From positions 62,001 through 126,000 of the forward strand of contig SOEU01000004.1 of the NCBI GenBank assembly GCA_021646415.1: DNA of 64,000 nt, given 5' to 3'. Position numbers and translations under genes: made by a program. The notes beneath the pieces are model-generated. The model was not told the origin of the DNA and made no database searches. It was given only the letters and a program-made list of their open reading frames with translations. This DNA comes from Candidatus Brocadia sp. (GTDB lineage Bacteria; Planctomycetota; Brocadiia; Brocadiales; Brocadiaceae). Of the stretch, positions 36,137 to 45,042 are shown piece by piece; position 1 is the stretch's first letter, and each line of letters opens with the position of its first letter.

Positions 36137-36169
36137 TTAGCACAAAATTAGCACAAATTATGACACAAG
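36137..36169 (-). promoter_or_regulatory. Three 11-bp direct repeats upstream of nadE
   Basis: TTAGCACAAAA (36137), TTAGCACAAAT (36148) and a weaker TATGACACAAG (36159) follow at an exact 11-base period, about 65-95 bases before the nadE start. One-turn spacing suggests tandem binding of a regulator. Nearby, GGCCGGT and ACCGGCC (36214-36245) form a hairpin with an 18-base loop. Confidence 0.4.
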
Positions 36170-36245
36170 AATTTACCATATAACCTTGCATAAATAGAGC
36201 TACAATGTACTCGGGCCGGTCTCTCGCACGAAATCTGAACCGGCC

Positions 36246-36872
36246 TGTTTGTGGATAATGTCAATAATATTTATATCGCTTTATTTATGCAATGCTGTAT
36301 AAAACACCAATTCTCGGATAACGGATAACATGAAAAATTCGACCCCGTTCCTTTCCCCGGAAAAAACCAAAAAAGCTTGCATTCTTCTTTATTATTGTAT
36401 TATCATCCTTTTTAAAGAAAAAACAATTTCCAACCCTCTCTCCATTTAAAAGAAGCTTGACATTGCAAAACGGTAAATGACAATATCTGATTACCTTCAC
36501 CAAAGACGTCACCATGACGATAATATACACCCATGCCTTGAGCAAAAGAGGTCACACGAAGTGTCCGAAGCCCGGTTGATGGGTTGTAGGCAGGATTATA
36601 CAGTCTGTAATAATCCAGAATGGGCAATTGCCGAAAATGCAGAAAAAGCTGTATGCGAAAGTAATTACAATGCGTGACAAGAAGGCATGGCTACTTCGTT
36701 TAAATTTGATGAACCTAATCTGAACGAGTGGATTGAAAAATAGTTATTCGCTTATTATTGTATATTATGTTTGCAGGTTCTTAAAACACAAAACTCTTCC
36801 GACTCGTTCGGGTCAGGAATAATAACACGATAATTTAAAAGTACGAATGTCTCTGAAGGGAGGGGGATAAAT
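36246..36872. other. Gene-poor divergent gap
   Basis: About 630 bases between nadE and slp. Open frames here are short, have poor starts and no recognisable domain. A short + strand frame near 36690-36740 ends in EPNLNEWIEK and could be a gene tail, but too little is left to name it. An AGGGAGGGGG site for slp is at 36859-36868. Confidence 0.4.
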
Positions 36873-37403
36873 ATGATAAAAAGACGCGAATGCTTCAGTT
36901 TTTCTCATTCAATGCTGATTGTCTTCTTGTTATTGATATCTGGTTGTGCGCCGGTTATATCAAAGCAAGTCAGGGATCAAGCCAGGCCAGATATTGCTTT
37001 CGAAGAAGTATTGAGTGAACCCGAACAATACAAAGACCGGATGATTATCTTAGGTGGGATCATTATCGAAACTAAAAACACCAAAGAAGGAACCTTCTTA
37101 GAAGTATTGCAATGTCCCGTTGGTTACCGCGGGAAGCCTAAAAACGTGGACGAAACCGGAGGGAGGTTTCTGGCTCTTGACAGTCGCTATCTCGATGGGG
37201 ATGTATTTGCCAAAGGGCGGTCTGTTACGATTGCGGGGGAGATTCAGGGAAAGAGGACGTTACCGTTGGGAGAAATAGAGTACAACTATCCCCTGATTTA
37301 TGTCAAAGAAATATACCTCTGGCCAGTTGAAAAAAATTATCCCAGTCGTTATTATTACTACAATGACTATTGGTGGTGGAGAAGCCACTATTTGTATTAC
37401 TAA
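36873..37403 (+). CDS. Slp-family outer-membrane lipoprotein, copy 1
   Basis: A 176-residue lipoprotein. Signal ends in LLISGC (Cys about 25), followed by APVISKQVRDQARPDIAFEEVL, the start of the Slp fold, and a beta-rich core (MIILGGIIIETKNTKEGT, GRSVTIAGEIQGKR, YPLIYVKEIYLWP). Slp proteins are starvation- or acid-induced outer-membrane lipoproteins of unclear function. The tail is rich in Tyr and Trp (YYYYNDYWWWRSHYLYY). A close copy follows 71 bases later; the two arose by tandem duplication. Confidence 0.85.
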   Translation: MIKRRECFSFSHSMLIVFLLLISGCAPVISKQVRDQARPDIAFEEVLSEPEQYKDRMIILGGIIIETKNTKEGTFLEVLQCPVGYRGKPKNVDETGGRFLALDSRYLDGDVFAKGRSVTIAGEIQGKRTLPLGEIEYNYPLIYVKEIYLWPVEKNYPSRYYYYNDYWWWRSHYLYY

Positions 37404-37474
37404 CCCGGATATCCTGCGCAGCCAGAGAAGTAGCATAAGCAAGGGATCTCCCATATTCACGAAAGAGTGATCAC

Positions 37475-38167
37475 ATGATATTGCGCAGCAAATACTTTAC
37501 ATTCCCTAAATCAATGTTGTTTGTGGTATTATTTTTAACGGTTGGCTGTGCACCGGTTATATCGAAGCAAATCAGGGATCAAGCAAGGACCGATGTTACT
37601 TTTAGGGATGTACTCAATGACCCTGAGCTTTACAAAGGCCAAATGATTATTTTCAGCGGCGTCATTATCGAAGCCAGAAATACTGCGGAGGGGACTTTGT
37701 TACAAGTATTACAGCGCCCTGCTGGTTTCCGTGGGAGGCCGAAAGAGGTGGACGAAACCGGAGGAAGATTTCTGGCGATTGACAACCGTTACCTGGATGT
37801 GTACGTATATGAGAAAGGACGAGATGTTACAATCGCAGGAGAAGTTCTGGGAAAGAAGATTTTACCTTTGGATAAAACAGAGTATGTCTATCCACTGATT
37901 CAGGTGAAAGAAATATACCTCTGGCCGGTAATTGAAAAAGGATACTACGTTCCTTATCCCTATCCCTACTATTACTATGATGACTATTGGTGGTGGCAAA
38001 GCCATCTTTCGCCCAGAAGAAAGCATCATCGACATCGGAAAAATCGGAAACAATCGCAGGGGATGTTAAAACTTCAAACTGTTAGTTCCTTGGTTTGGCT
38101 ACAACCCTGTCTTTTGCAAAGCCTTGCCATGTATCCTCCATCCCCTTCATCCACGCTGGGCAAATAA
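37475..38167 (+). CDS. Slp-family outer-membrane lipoprotein, copy 2, with run-on C-terminus
   Basis: Near copy of the preceding gene: signal ending in LTVGC, the same APVISKQIRDQART block and the same YYYYDDYWWWQSH tail at about 165-180. Beyond that the frame continues for about 50 residues, first basic (RRKHHRHRKNRKQ), then 31 codons that lie antisense within the end of rsmB (38074-38167). The first copy stops just after the YW tail, so this extension looks like a lost stop codon. It may be harmless or a sequencing error. The ATG at 37475 has GAAAGAG upstream. Confidence 0.8.
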   Translation: MILRSKYFTFPKSMLFVVLFLTVGCAPVISKQIRDQARTDVTFRDVLNDPELYKGQMIIFSGVIIEARNTAEGTLLQVLQRPAGFRGRPKEVDETGGRFLAIDNRYLDVYVYEKGRDVTIAGEVLGKKILPLDKTEYVYPLIQVKEIYLWPVIEKGYYVPYPYPYYYYDDYWWWQSHLSPRRKHHRHRKNRKQSQGMLKLQTVSSLVWLQPCLLQSLAMYPPSPSSTLGK

Positions 38168-39489
38168 TATGCCTCTGCGTCCAGGGAAAATTGGGATTCA
38201 ATGCCCATAAATTTTTTTACTATATCCTGATTTTCTTCGGGTTCGATACTGCAGGTGCTATATACCAAATAGCCGTTAGATTTTAGCAGAGAGGCACCCG
38301 TTTTTAGTATCGAATATTGGAGATCAGCAAGTTTTTTTATATCGCCTTCCTTTAACCGCCACCGGGCCTCTACGCGGCGTGAAAGAACCCCCGTATTGGA
38401 ACACGGTGCATCTATGAGTATACGATCAAATTTCATCTGGAAAGGAACCTTTTCGTCTGATGCATCACCACAAACAATAGAAACGTTGTGAATTCCCATC
38501 CGCAAACAATTTTCTTTGATCAACTGCAACCGTTTTGCAGAAATATCTAACGCATATATCTTGCCCGTATTTCCCAAAAGTTCCGCAATATGAGTCGTCT
38601 TTCCTCCGGGCGCCGCACACATATCTAACACGGTATTCGATTTTTCTACCTTGAGGAATTGCGCAATCTTCATAGCGGATATGTCTTGCACAAAGAACAA
38701 TCCTTCTGCAAACCCCGGAATTTCAAAAACTGCAATATTTTCAACAACGACAGCGGTATCAGTGGCGCGTGCACTGATGCCCTCTTTATCGAGCAAAGCA
38801 AGAAATTTCCGGGTAGACATTTTTTCCTGATTTACGCGAAGGAATACCTTTGGGACAAGATTATCGGCTTTGCATATCGCAACGGTCTTTTCCTTCCCAT
38901 ACCTGCTGATCCAACGTTTTATCAACCATTCAGGGTGACTGTAATTAATTGCTATGGAAGAGGAAAGATGTTTGACCGGATCGGGAAAGATCGGATGGTG
39001 AAACGTACACCATATGTTTTTTCTTCTGTACAGGGCTTTTTGCAGGTCGGCAATCTCCGGTTCGCATGCAGATTTATTTTGGATACTTCTTTCGATGGCG
39101 CGGAGAATCGCATTGGTAAATCTGACCGCGTCCGTTCGGCGGACCAATTTTTTTACGATTGCCACTGACGTGTTTACTGCGGCGGAAACGGGGATTCTGT
39201 CCAAATAGACAATTTGATAGAGACCCGCACGCAGGGAGTATAATACCCATGGTTCTATCTTATTTAAGGGAATATTCGAAAAAAAGGAGATAAGGGTATC
39301 GAGGGATAAACAATGGCGAATAACACCGTTTACTAATTCTGTGAGAAGGTTTTTGTCCCGCTTTGACAAATCACCCTGTACACATCTTTCAGAGATAAGT
39401 TCCCGGGCAAAAACCCCTTTGTCATCAACTTCTCTCAGTATACGAATGCCTGCGTAGCGAACGTCTGTCTTATGTGAGGAATTTTTCAA
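38074..39489 (-). CDS. rsmB: 16S rRNA m5C967 methyltransferase
   Basis: RsmB methylates C967 of 16S rRNA. The 471-residue protein has an N-terminal NusB-like RNA-binding domain (about 10-145) and a C-terminal SAM methyltransferase: AAPGGKTTHIAELL (SAM site), IDAPCSNTGVLSRR and the catalytic cysteine in YSTCSIEPEENQ. It overlaps the upstream DUF116 gene by 20 bases and belongs to the def-fmt-DUF116-rsmB cluster, a common arrangement. Its last 94 bases overlap the run-on end of slp copy 2 on the other strand. Confidence 0.95.
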   Translation of the reverse strand: MKNSSHKTDVRYAGIRILREVDDKGVFARELISERCVQGDLSKRDKNLLTELVNGVIRHCLSLDTLISFFSNIPLNKIEPWVLYSLRAGLYQIVYLDRIPVSAAVNTSVAIVKKLVRRTDAVRFTNAILRAIERSIQNKSACEPEIADLQKALYRRKNIWCTFHHPIFPDPVKHLSSSIAINYSHPEWLIKRWISRYGKEKTVAICKADNLVPKVFLRVNQEKMSTRKFLALLDKEGISARATDTAVVVENIAVFEIPGFAEGLFFVQDISAMKIAQFLKVEKSNTVLDMCAAPGGKTTHIAELLGNTGKIYALDISAKRLQLIKENCLRMGIHNVSIVCGDASDEKVPFQMKFDRILIDAPCSNTGVLSRRVEARWRLKEGDIKKLADLQYSILKTGASLLKSNGYLVYSTCSIEPEENQDIVKKFMGIESQFSLDAEAYYLPSVDEGDGGYMARLCKRQGCSQTKELTV

Positions 39490-39913
39490 TAGCTTCTTTT
39501 ACCTCATCCAGATACACATCCGTATCCTTACAATATCCGTGAGGTCTTAGATTAGGAACTGCAAAAATTGCCTTAGACATGGCAGCCATCAAACCCGTCC
39601 GGAGTTCCTTCTCGCAGGCAATAGCTATTACCCCATGTATGTCTTCAGCCATTACCCTTTGAAGGGCAACACGCCCCCCTGTTGCAAGGCTAATATGCAC
39701 CCCATATTTCTCAGAAAATTCCAGTAAATCCTTGATTTTACATTTTCCACAACGTTTACATTCGTTCAGGTCATTCCTGACATTTTGTTTGCACTGTGAA
39801 TTCTGGATGCAATGGGGAAACAAGATCAACAAATTTTTCGGAGAACACTTTTTCTTGCGAAACTTCAACATAAGGTTATTGATAGAAACTACTTTTTTAT
39901 CAATAAATTCCAT
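39470..39913 (-). CDS. DUF116 family protein
   Basis: A 147-residue protein with six or more cysteines in FPHCIQNSQCKQN and NECKRCGKCKIKDLLEF, able to bind metal or an iron-sulfur cluster, followed by a Rossmann-like part (ISLATGGRVALQRVM, GVIAIACEKELRTGL). DUF116 genes are often found between fmt and rsmB; the role is unknown. ATG 39913 is preferred because the family starts there and an AGG site precedes it; the open frame extends 18 codons upstream. It overlaps rsmB by 20 bases. Confidence 0.85.
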   Translation of the reverse strand: MEFIDKKVVSINNLMLKFRKKKCSPKNLLILFPHCIQNSQCKQNVRNDLNECKRCGKCKIKDLLEFSEKYGVHISLATGGRVALQRVMAEDIHGVIAIACEKELRTGLMAAMSKAIFAVPNLRPHGYCKDTDVYLDEVKEAIEKFLT

Positions 39914-40004
39914 GGTACCTGCCTTTGAGTAAATGATAAAAATTTGGTTTACCGCAGAAAACACCAAGGTTGCGGAAAAGTATTACAGCAAATGAAAAAT
40001 GGTG

Positions 40005-40964
40005 TTACGATACAAACATGTCTTCAACTACTATCTTATGACCACGCAAGTATTCCTGTGCACTCATCGCTCGCTTACCCTCCGGCTGTAATTGCGTAAT
40101 ACAAACAAACCCGTCCCCGGTAGCAACATGGATTCCGCATTGAGCAATCTCAATTATCATACCGGGGTTAAGAGATATTTTCGTCTTTGGTACGTCGTGA
40201 ATTTGCGTCTTCAAGATAATAATTCTTTTTTTCTCTTTGGAATCTTTTTTGAGATAATACGTATAAGCTCCGGGGGATGGGGTTAATCCGCGTATCAGAT
40301 TTTGAATTTTTTTTGTTTCCTGGGACCACGGAATTAAGCCGTCTTCTTTCTTCAATTTAGGAGCAAAAGTTACTTCTCTTTCGTCTTGTTTTGTGTAAGT
40401 AGCCTTTCCTGTTTCCACAAGGTTTAACGTCTCAATCAACAGATCTGCCCCCATGGAAGCCAGTCTCTTTTCAATATCCCCTGCATTTTCTCCTGAAAAT
40501 ATTGGCGTTTTTTTCTGGGCAATAATATCCCCTGCATCCATTTTTGCGGTCATAACCACAGCAGTAACACCGGTGACGGTCTCTCCCTGCATAATTGCCC
40601 AGTTAATGGGTGCGGCACCTCGATATTTTGGTAACAAAGAGGCGTGGATGTTAATGCATTGATAGCGCGGAAGATGGATAATCGAATTGGACAAGAATTG
40701 CCCGAAGGCAACAACAACGATACAATCAGGCGAGAGATTTTGAAGTTGTTTCACAACCAGCTCATCATTGACATTGACAGGTTGCATAATTTTTAATCCC
40801 AATTTTTCAGCGGCTTCCTTTACCGGTGAAGGACACGGTATTTTACTCCTTCCTTTTGGTCTGTCCGGTTGTGTAATAACAGTGATAATTTTTTGTGTAG
40901 CTGTTGCCAATGAACATAAACTGGGAACCGCAAAATCTGGTGTTCCCATAAAGATCACATTCAT
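40005..40964 (-). CDS. fmt: Methionyl-tRNA formyltransferase
   Basis: Fmt formylates initiator Met-tRNA. The 319-residue protein has the formyltransferase core with the catalytic Asn-His-Asp region: INIHASLLPKYRGAAPINWA (about 104-123) and KMDAGDII (about 141-148), and the C-terminal tRNA-binding domain (about 205-319). It lies between def and the DUF116 gene, as expected for this cluster. Confidence 0.96.
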   Translation of the reverse strand: MNVIFMGTPDFAVPSLCSLATATQKIITVITQPDRPKGRSKIPCPSPVKEAAEKLGLKIMQPVNVNDELVVKQLQNLSPDCIVVVAFGQFLSNSIIHLPRYQCINIHASLLPKYRGAAPINWAIMQGETVTGVTAVVMTAKMDAGDIIAQKKTPIFSGENAGDIEKRLASMGADLLIETLNLVETGKATYTKQDEREVTFAPKLKKEDGLIPWSQETKKIQNLIRGLTPSPGAYTYYLKKDSKEKKRIIILKTQIHDVPKTKISLNPGMIIEIAQCGIHVATGDGFVCITQLQPEGKRAMSAQEYLRGHKIVVEDMFVS

Positions 40965-41024
40965 TATTTTAAAACACCATCCTGTGTCCCTTGTTTGACT
41001 TTTTTATGTAAGCGTAATTATCAA

Positions 41025-41546
41025 TCACACAGGAACTTGTGTGCTTTTGTAGGTCCGTTCAAATTCTTTTAACCGCTGTGATATAGCCAAACGGTTTGAA
41101 GGACTCATTCTGTCAATAAAAAGTTCCCCGTTGAGATGGTCCAGCTCGTGTTGCCATGCACGTGCAACCAGCCCTTCTGCCTCTATTTCTAATTTTTGTC
41201 CTTTGAGGTTATAAGCGTAAGCCTTAATTCGCTGGGCTCGGATGATTTTGCCCATAATGCCTGGAAAGCTTAAACAACCCTCCTCTTTGTTCAACTCGCC
41301 AGTTTCTTCTATTATTGTCGGATTGATAAACACCTTTTCTTCATGGCTATTCCCACCAGCATCAATAATGAACAGGCGGACAGACCATCCCACCTGAGGT
41401 GCTGCCAGCCCAATACCGTGAGCTTGATACATCAATTCCATCATTTCTTCTGCTTTTTTGCATACTTCTTTATCAATTTCCTTGATCGGTTTCGCCTTCT
41501 GGCGAAGTACCGGGTCTGGATACAGGACAATATTCATGAATTTCAT
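41025..41546 (-). CDS. def: Peptide deformylase
   Basis: Def removes the N-terminal formyl group from new proteins, undoing the work of Fmt. All three family motifs are present: GIGLAAPQVG, EEGCLSFPG (metal Cys) and QHELDHLNG (HExxH). The start at 41546 gives MKFMNIVLYPDPVL; ATG 41537 three codons later is equally possible, and a TTG upstream is less likely. It begins the def-fmt-DUF116-rsmB run. Confidence 0.95.
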   Translation of the reverse strand: MKFMNIVLYPDPVLRQKAKPIKEIDKEVCKKAEEMMELMYQAHGIGLAAPQVGWSVRLFIIDAGGNSHEEKVFINPTIIEETGELNKEEGCLSFPGIMGKIIRAQRIKAYAYNLKGQKLEIEAEGLVARAWQHELDHLNGELFIDRMSPSNRLAISQRLKEFERTYKSTQVPV

Positions 41547-41642
41547 TTCTCTCAATAAACTAAGGTTTTATATGATTCTTGATTCACTATACTAAAAAAA
41601 CAGAAAGATTGCAAGTCTCTTTCATTTTCCTGTGTTTTCCTA

Positions 41643-41671
41643 TTGACTTTATGTTATAAATTCAATACATT
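41643..41671 (+). promoter_or_regulatory. Sigma-70-type promoter of rpsT
   Basis: TTGACT (41643-41648) and TACATT (41666-41671) with a 17-base spacer, about 70 bases before rpsT, in the divergent spacer from def. The match is moderate. Confidence 0.5.
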
Positions 41672-41740
41672 ATAGTTCTTTCAGTTTTTGAACCTGATAA
41701 TATTTATCATTATGGATCTTAATTAAAGGAGCATCGGACA

Positions 41741-42025
41741 ATGCCTATAATGCAATCAGCCAAAAAAAGGCTCAGGCAAAATATAAAACGCAATTTGAGA
41801 AACCGGTCTTACAGATCTGCACTGAAAACTCAAATAAAGAATTTTTTGGGTGTTATGAAAGCAGGCAATGTTCAGGCTGCCGAAGAAGAACTCCGGCTTG
41901 CGATAAAAAAATTAGACAAAGCAGCCGCGAAGGGAATTTTGCATAAAAATACTGTCAGCAGAAAGAAGTCGCGCCTGACTAAGAGATTGAATAAAATAAA
42001 AGCCTCAGCACCACAGAAAAGTTAA
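41741..42025 (+). CDS. rpsT: 30S ribosomal protein S20
   Basis: S20 is a basic helical protein that binds 16S rRNA early in 30S assembly. The 94-residue sequence shows the family pattern: SAKKRLRQNIKRNLRNRSYRSALKT near the start, then DKAAAKGILHKNTVSRKKSRLTKRLN. A GGAGC site precedes the ATG. The stop codon abuts the stop of the convergent HDAC-like gene. Confidence 0.97.
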   Translation: MPIMQSAKKRLRQNIKRNLRNRSYRSALKTQIKNFLGVMKAGNVQAAEEELRLAIKKLDKAAAKGILHKNTVSRKKSRLTKRLNKIKASAPQKS

Positions 42026-42958
42026 TTATGCCTGCAGTAATGCCTTGAGGTGGGCTTCTATACATGAAGGGAGATCGGATAGATTGTAACCACCTTCAAG
42101 GCATGATACAATCCTGCCGCGGCATCTTTCAGCACATGTCATAACAATTTCTGTCAGCGTACGGAAATCCTGTATTTCCAAATTTAATCCACCAATAGTG
42201 TCTTTTCTATAGGTATCAAAACCTGCTGAGATAATGATAAATTCCGGGGCAAATTGATTTACCCGATGGTCCATAATATCCAGAAATGCTGCGATATACT
42301 CTTGAGAAGTTATATCTGCCGGAAGAGGTACATTAATGGTAAATCCCTTGCCTTTGCCCTGTCCATCTTCCTCTTTCCGGCCTGAACCGGGGTAAAACAG
42401 GTGTCGGTGTATGGAAAAGTACAACACCGTTGGGTCACAGAAAAACGCATCCTGTGTACCGTTTCCATGGTGAACATCCCAATCAACGATACAGATTTTT
42501 TCTAGCCTATACCTGGATTGAATGTATTTTGCTGCAATGGCTACATTATTGAAAAGGCAAAACCCCATACCCCCTGAGGGTGTTGCATGGTGACCTGGTG
42601 GACGTACAAGACAAAAGGCATTCTTCCCTTCGCCTTTCATTATCAAATCTATTGCCGTTAATGGCGCCCCTGCTGCATGAACAGCAGCATCATATGAGGC
42701 TGTAGAAACCACGGTATCACCATCCAGCCAACCCCCGCCAGTATCAGCGATTTGTTTGATAGCCTCAATATAGGTTTGTGGATGAATCAGGCCAATTTCC
42801 TTTATCGATGCTGCGCGGGGATTTACAACCCTTAATTGTTCCCAGAGGCTGTTTTCTTTCAGATACCTTAGGGTGTTTTCCAGTCGCCGGGAATTTTCCG
42901 AATGCCCAAAGCCAGTATCATGTTTTAAGAAGATTTCATCATAAATGAGGAGTGTCAT
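42026..42958 (-). CDS. Histone-deacetylase-like zinc hydrolase
   Basis: A 310-residue class II HDAC/acetoin-utilisation-type amidohydrolase. Zinc ligands and catalytic residues are visible: RPPGHHATPSGGMGFC (His pair), VDWDVHHGNGTQ (Asp and His) and SAGFDTYRKD (Asp). Such bacterial enzymes remove acetyl groups from proteins, polyamines or small amides; the substrate here is unknown. It begins just upstream of nothing obvious and ends adjacent to rpsT. Confidence 0.93.
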   Translation of the reverse strand: MTLLIYDEIFLKHDTGFGHSENSRRLENTLRYLKENSLWEQLRVVNPRAASIKEIGLIHPQTYIEAIKQIADTGGGWLDGDTVVSTASYDAAVHAAGAPLTAIDLIMKGEGKNAFCLVRPPGHHATPSGGMGFCLFNNVAIAAKYIQSRYRLEKICIVDWDVHHGNGTQDAFFCDPTVLYFSIHRHLFYPGSGRKEEDGQGKGKGFTINVPLPADITSQEYIAAFLDIMDHRVNQFAPEFIIISAGFDTYRKDTIGGLNLEIQDFRTLTEIVMTCAERCRGRIVSCLEGGYNLSDLPSCIEAHLKALLQA

Positions 42959-43164
42959 AGATTTTAAACCTTATACCCGGTATTACATTTTTTACGTTCT
43001 TTTGTGATAGGAAAGCCCATGAAGGTTTATCAGGAAAATGAAAGGGCTTCTAAAAAGAACCATTCCGTCTGCTAAGAATGGCTTTTTTTCCAGAAAGGAG
43101 TTTGAAGTAATGTACACCTCTTGGAATCTCGGTTTTAAAAACGAAGAATTGCTTAAATTTTGAT

Positions 43165-43935
43165 CTAACCCTTATAGCGTATAAACATATCCTGAAGTTT
43201 CCTGAAGATTTCTTTAACAAACGTGGTATTATTAAAGAAAATACCCCAGGGGAATTGCCCGTCCTCAAAAGATTCAGCAAAGTTCCCCCCTCGATCATGA
43301 CCAGAAATCGGTGCTGCTTTCTCTACCAGATGATTTACCTGGTCATGCCGTAACATCAAAGTTGGCACACGCTCTTCTACCCTGGTAATCATCTCAAGAG
43401 GGATAATTCCATTCCACTCCTTCGAAAAACCCTCCACAATATACGCACTGCCATGCTTATCAAATAATTGATACCATACATGGGCAAAGGCAATCGAAGT
43501 ATTTCTGTCTACCACCCAGCCCCATACCAGATCACCATTAATGTCCAGTCCGGAGAGATTTGAAAAGAACAAGAAGATCGAATCTTCACAATCGCCCTTT
43601 TTGCTTTGACGTGTTTCTCCCGGTGTCTGCCAGTAGTCTGTCTTCGGTGGTTCGGCCCGGTAGTCAATATCAAAGGCTATTTCCCTATACGCATCATAAA
43701 TTTGTTCGCCATTCTTGAAGGTGTTGATACACCATTCTTTGTAAAATAGATTGTCAGGTATGCAGCTCCCATCCGGTGAATGAGCCGTCAATGGCTTTTC
43801 TGCCCAAATATCTTCAACCGGTTTATAGCCCCTTCCCGTCAGAAATAAATCGGCGTACGAAACATCCGCATATGTTTCCACGCAACACATCCCCGATAAA
43901 ACTAAGGTGGTTACAATCATTACCAAATGTTTCAT
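43165..43935 (-). CDS. Exported transglutaminase-like cysteine protease
   Basis: A 256-residue protein with a signal peptide (hydrophobic residues about 5-20, then VETYADVSYA). The transglutaminase-like triad region is visible: KKGDCEDSIFLF (Cys), FAHVWYQLF (His) and YIVEGFSKEWNG (acidic). This fits bacterial transglutaminase-like cysteine peptidases that act in the periplasm. ATG 43935 gives the better signal peptide; the frame starts six codons earlier. The target is unknown. Confidence 0.75.
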   Translation of the reverse strand: MKHLVMIVTTLVLSGMCCVETYADVSYADLFLTGRGYKPVEDIWAEKPLTAHSPDGSCIPDNLFYKEWCINTFKNGEQIYDAYREIAFDIDYRAEPPKTDYWQTPGETRQSKKGDCEDSIFLFFSNLSGLDINGDLVWGWVVDRNTSIAFAHVWYQLFDKHGSAYIVEGFSKEWNGIIPLEMITRVEERVPTLMLRHDQVNHLVEKAAPISGHDRGGNFAESFEDGQFPWGIFFNNTTFVKEIFRKLQDMFIRYKG

Positions 43936-44185
43936 AAATGGCTTCAATTGCAACTCCTCTCATTTCGGATTTGGGATTGCGGATTTCTGATTTTCGCCTG
44001 TTCCGCAACCCACATACTATAATCAACAAAATCAAAACTTAATTGCGCTTCTCCTTTATAATACGATAAATACTTCGTTTTCAACAAGTTTCTGCACTAT
44101 ACAGGAGGGTGAACTTAATTTCGTCTTACTTCATCTCCCCTTACAAAGGGGAAAAGAGGATCAATTTGGTTGCAGTTGCACGGCA

Positions 44186-44950
44186 CTATGAAGTTTTCAG
44201 TACCGTAAGATCGTGCTTTACCTTTGTATTTCCACGTTCTTCAATGGTCTTTATAAGTTTTTCTTTTGTCGTCCATCCCCGATAAAAACTAACCATCACT
44301 TCATTGGTAACAATATCGACATCCGAACCGGACACTCCAAATATACCCAAAAGATATGCCCGCACGTCGTGGGCATCAACCTCAGCCATACCCTCTGTCT
44401 CAAAGGTAATTGCGTCTATGGGCACTATAGCCTTAAATCCATTATCTTCAAGGGTTTTGACTATCTTTCTGGCAAATCGGATCCAGCCTTCATAATAGTT
44501 GATAGTGACGTCCTTTGTATTAAGGTCGATATTGGCAGTTGTAACTCCCGGTAGTTCATCCAGGCACTCCCTTAATCTTTTCACATCTGATTCATGTATG
44601 AAATTATCAATTTTAAAAGTAAGGTAATCGGGTAACGATGCATCATAGCCTGCATCTTTAATGGCTTTTATAATCTGCTCCTCTGTGATTGCTCCCGGGC
44701 AGAGGGTAGAAATACATATCTCAGTTTTATCAGGGCTGATATTGGCGCACTTGATCACCTCGTTCTTTTGTAAAGTGGCTTTTAGTTGAATGGCCTCTGC
44801 AAGATCATTTACTCCCCGTAATTTTAAAGTAATGCCATCAGGCGAGGAACCACCGCCGCCGCATGCAGAGAGTTCATTCGAAATCGTATTGAACGATACG
44901 AAACTTACGAATAATAACAATATCGTCATGTATTTACATGAAATCTTCAT
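44186..44950 (-). CDS. Exported protein with three HMA-like domains lacking CxxC
   Basis: A 254-residue protein with an N-terminal signal segment (about 5-25). Then come three repeats of about 65 residues with the beta-alpha-beta-beta-alpha-beta pattern of heavy-metal-associated domains: ITLKLRGVNDLAEAIQLKAT..., LTFKIDNFIHESDVKRLREC... and ITFETEGMAEVDAHDVRAYL.... In true HMA domains a CxxC loop binds the metal; here each loop lacks it. The start of repeat 1 has a GGGGSS linker following a cysteine. It may bind something other than soft metal ions. A GGAAGG site fixes ATG 44950. Confidence 0.7.
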   Translation of the reverse strand: MKISCKYMTILLLFVSFVSFNTISNELSACGGGGSSPDGITLKLRGVNDLAEAIQLKATLQKNEVIKCANISPDKTEICISTLCPGAITEEQIIKAIKDAGYDASLPDYLTFKIDNFIHESDVKRLRECLDELPGVTTANIDLNTKDVTINYYEGWIRFARKIVKTLEDNGFKAIVPIDAITFETEGMAEVDAHDVRAYLLGIFGVSGSDVDIVTNEVMVSFYRGWTTKEKLIKTIEERGNTKVKHDLTVLKTS

Positions 44951-44999
44951 TTGTATTCCTTCCTGAAGATAGTATTTTATCAAAATAGTTTTTAAATAA

Positions 45000-45034
45000 A
45001 TTGAATGACCCGCCGATATAGCGGGTCATTCAAT
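45000..45034 (-). terminator. Intrinsic terminator of the dihaem cytochrome gene
   Basis: ATTGAATGACCCGC at 45000-45013 pairs perfectly with 45021-45034 around a 7-base loop, directly after the cytochrome stop on the minus strand, followed by a T-rich stretch in that direction. Confidence 0.8.
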
Positions 45035-45042
45035 CTGGTACT

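Noticed and set aside
36285-36677. Short open frames on both strands between nadE and slp
   Set aside because: Overlapping, short, without starts supported by ribosome sites or domains.
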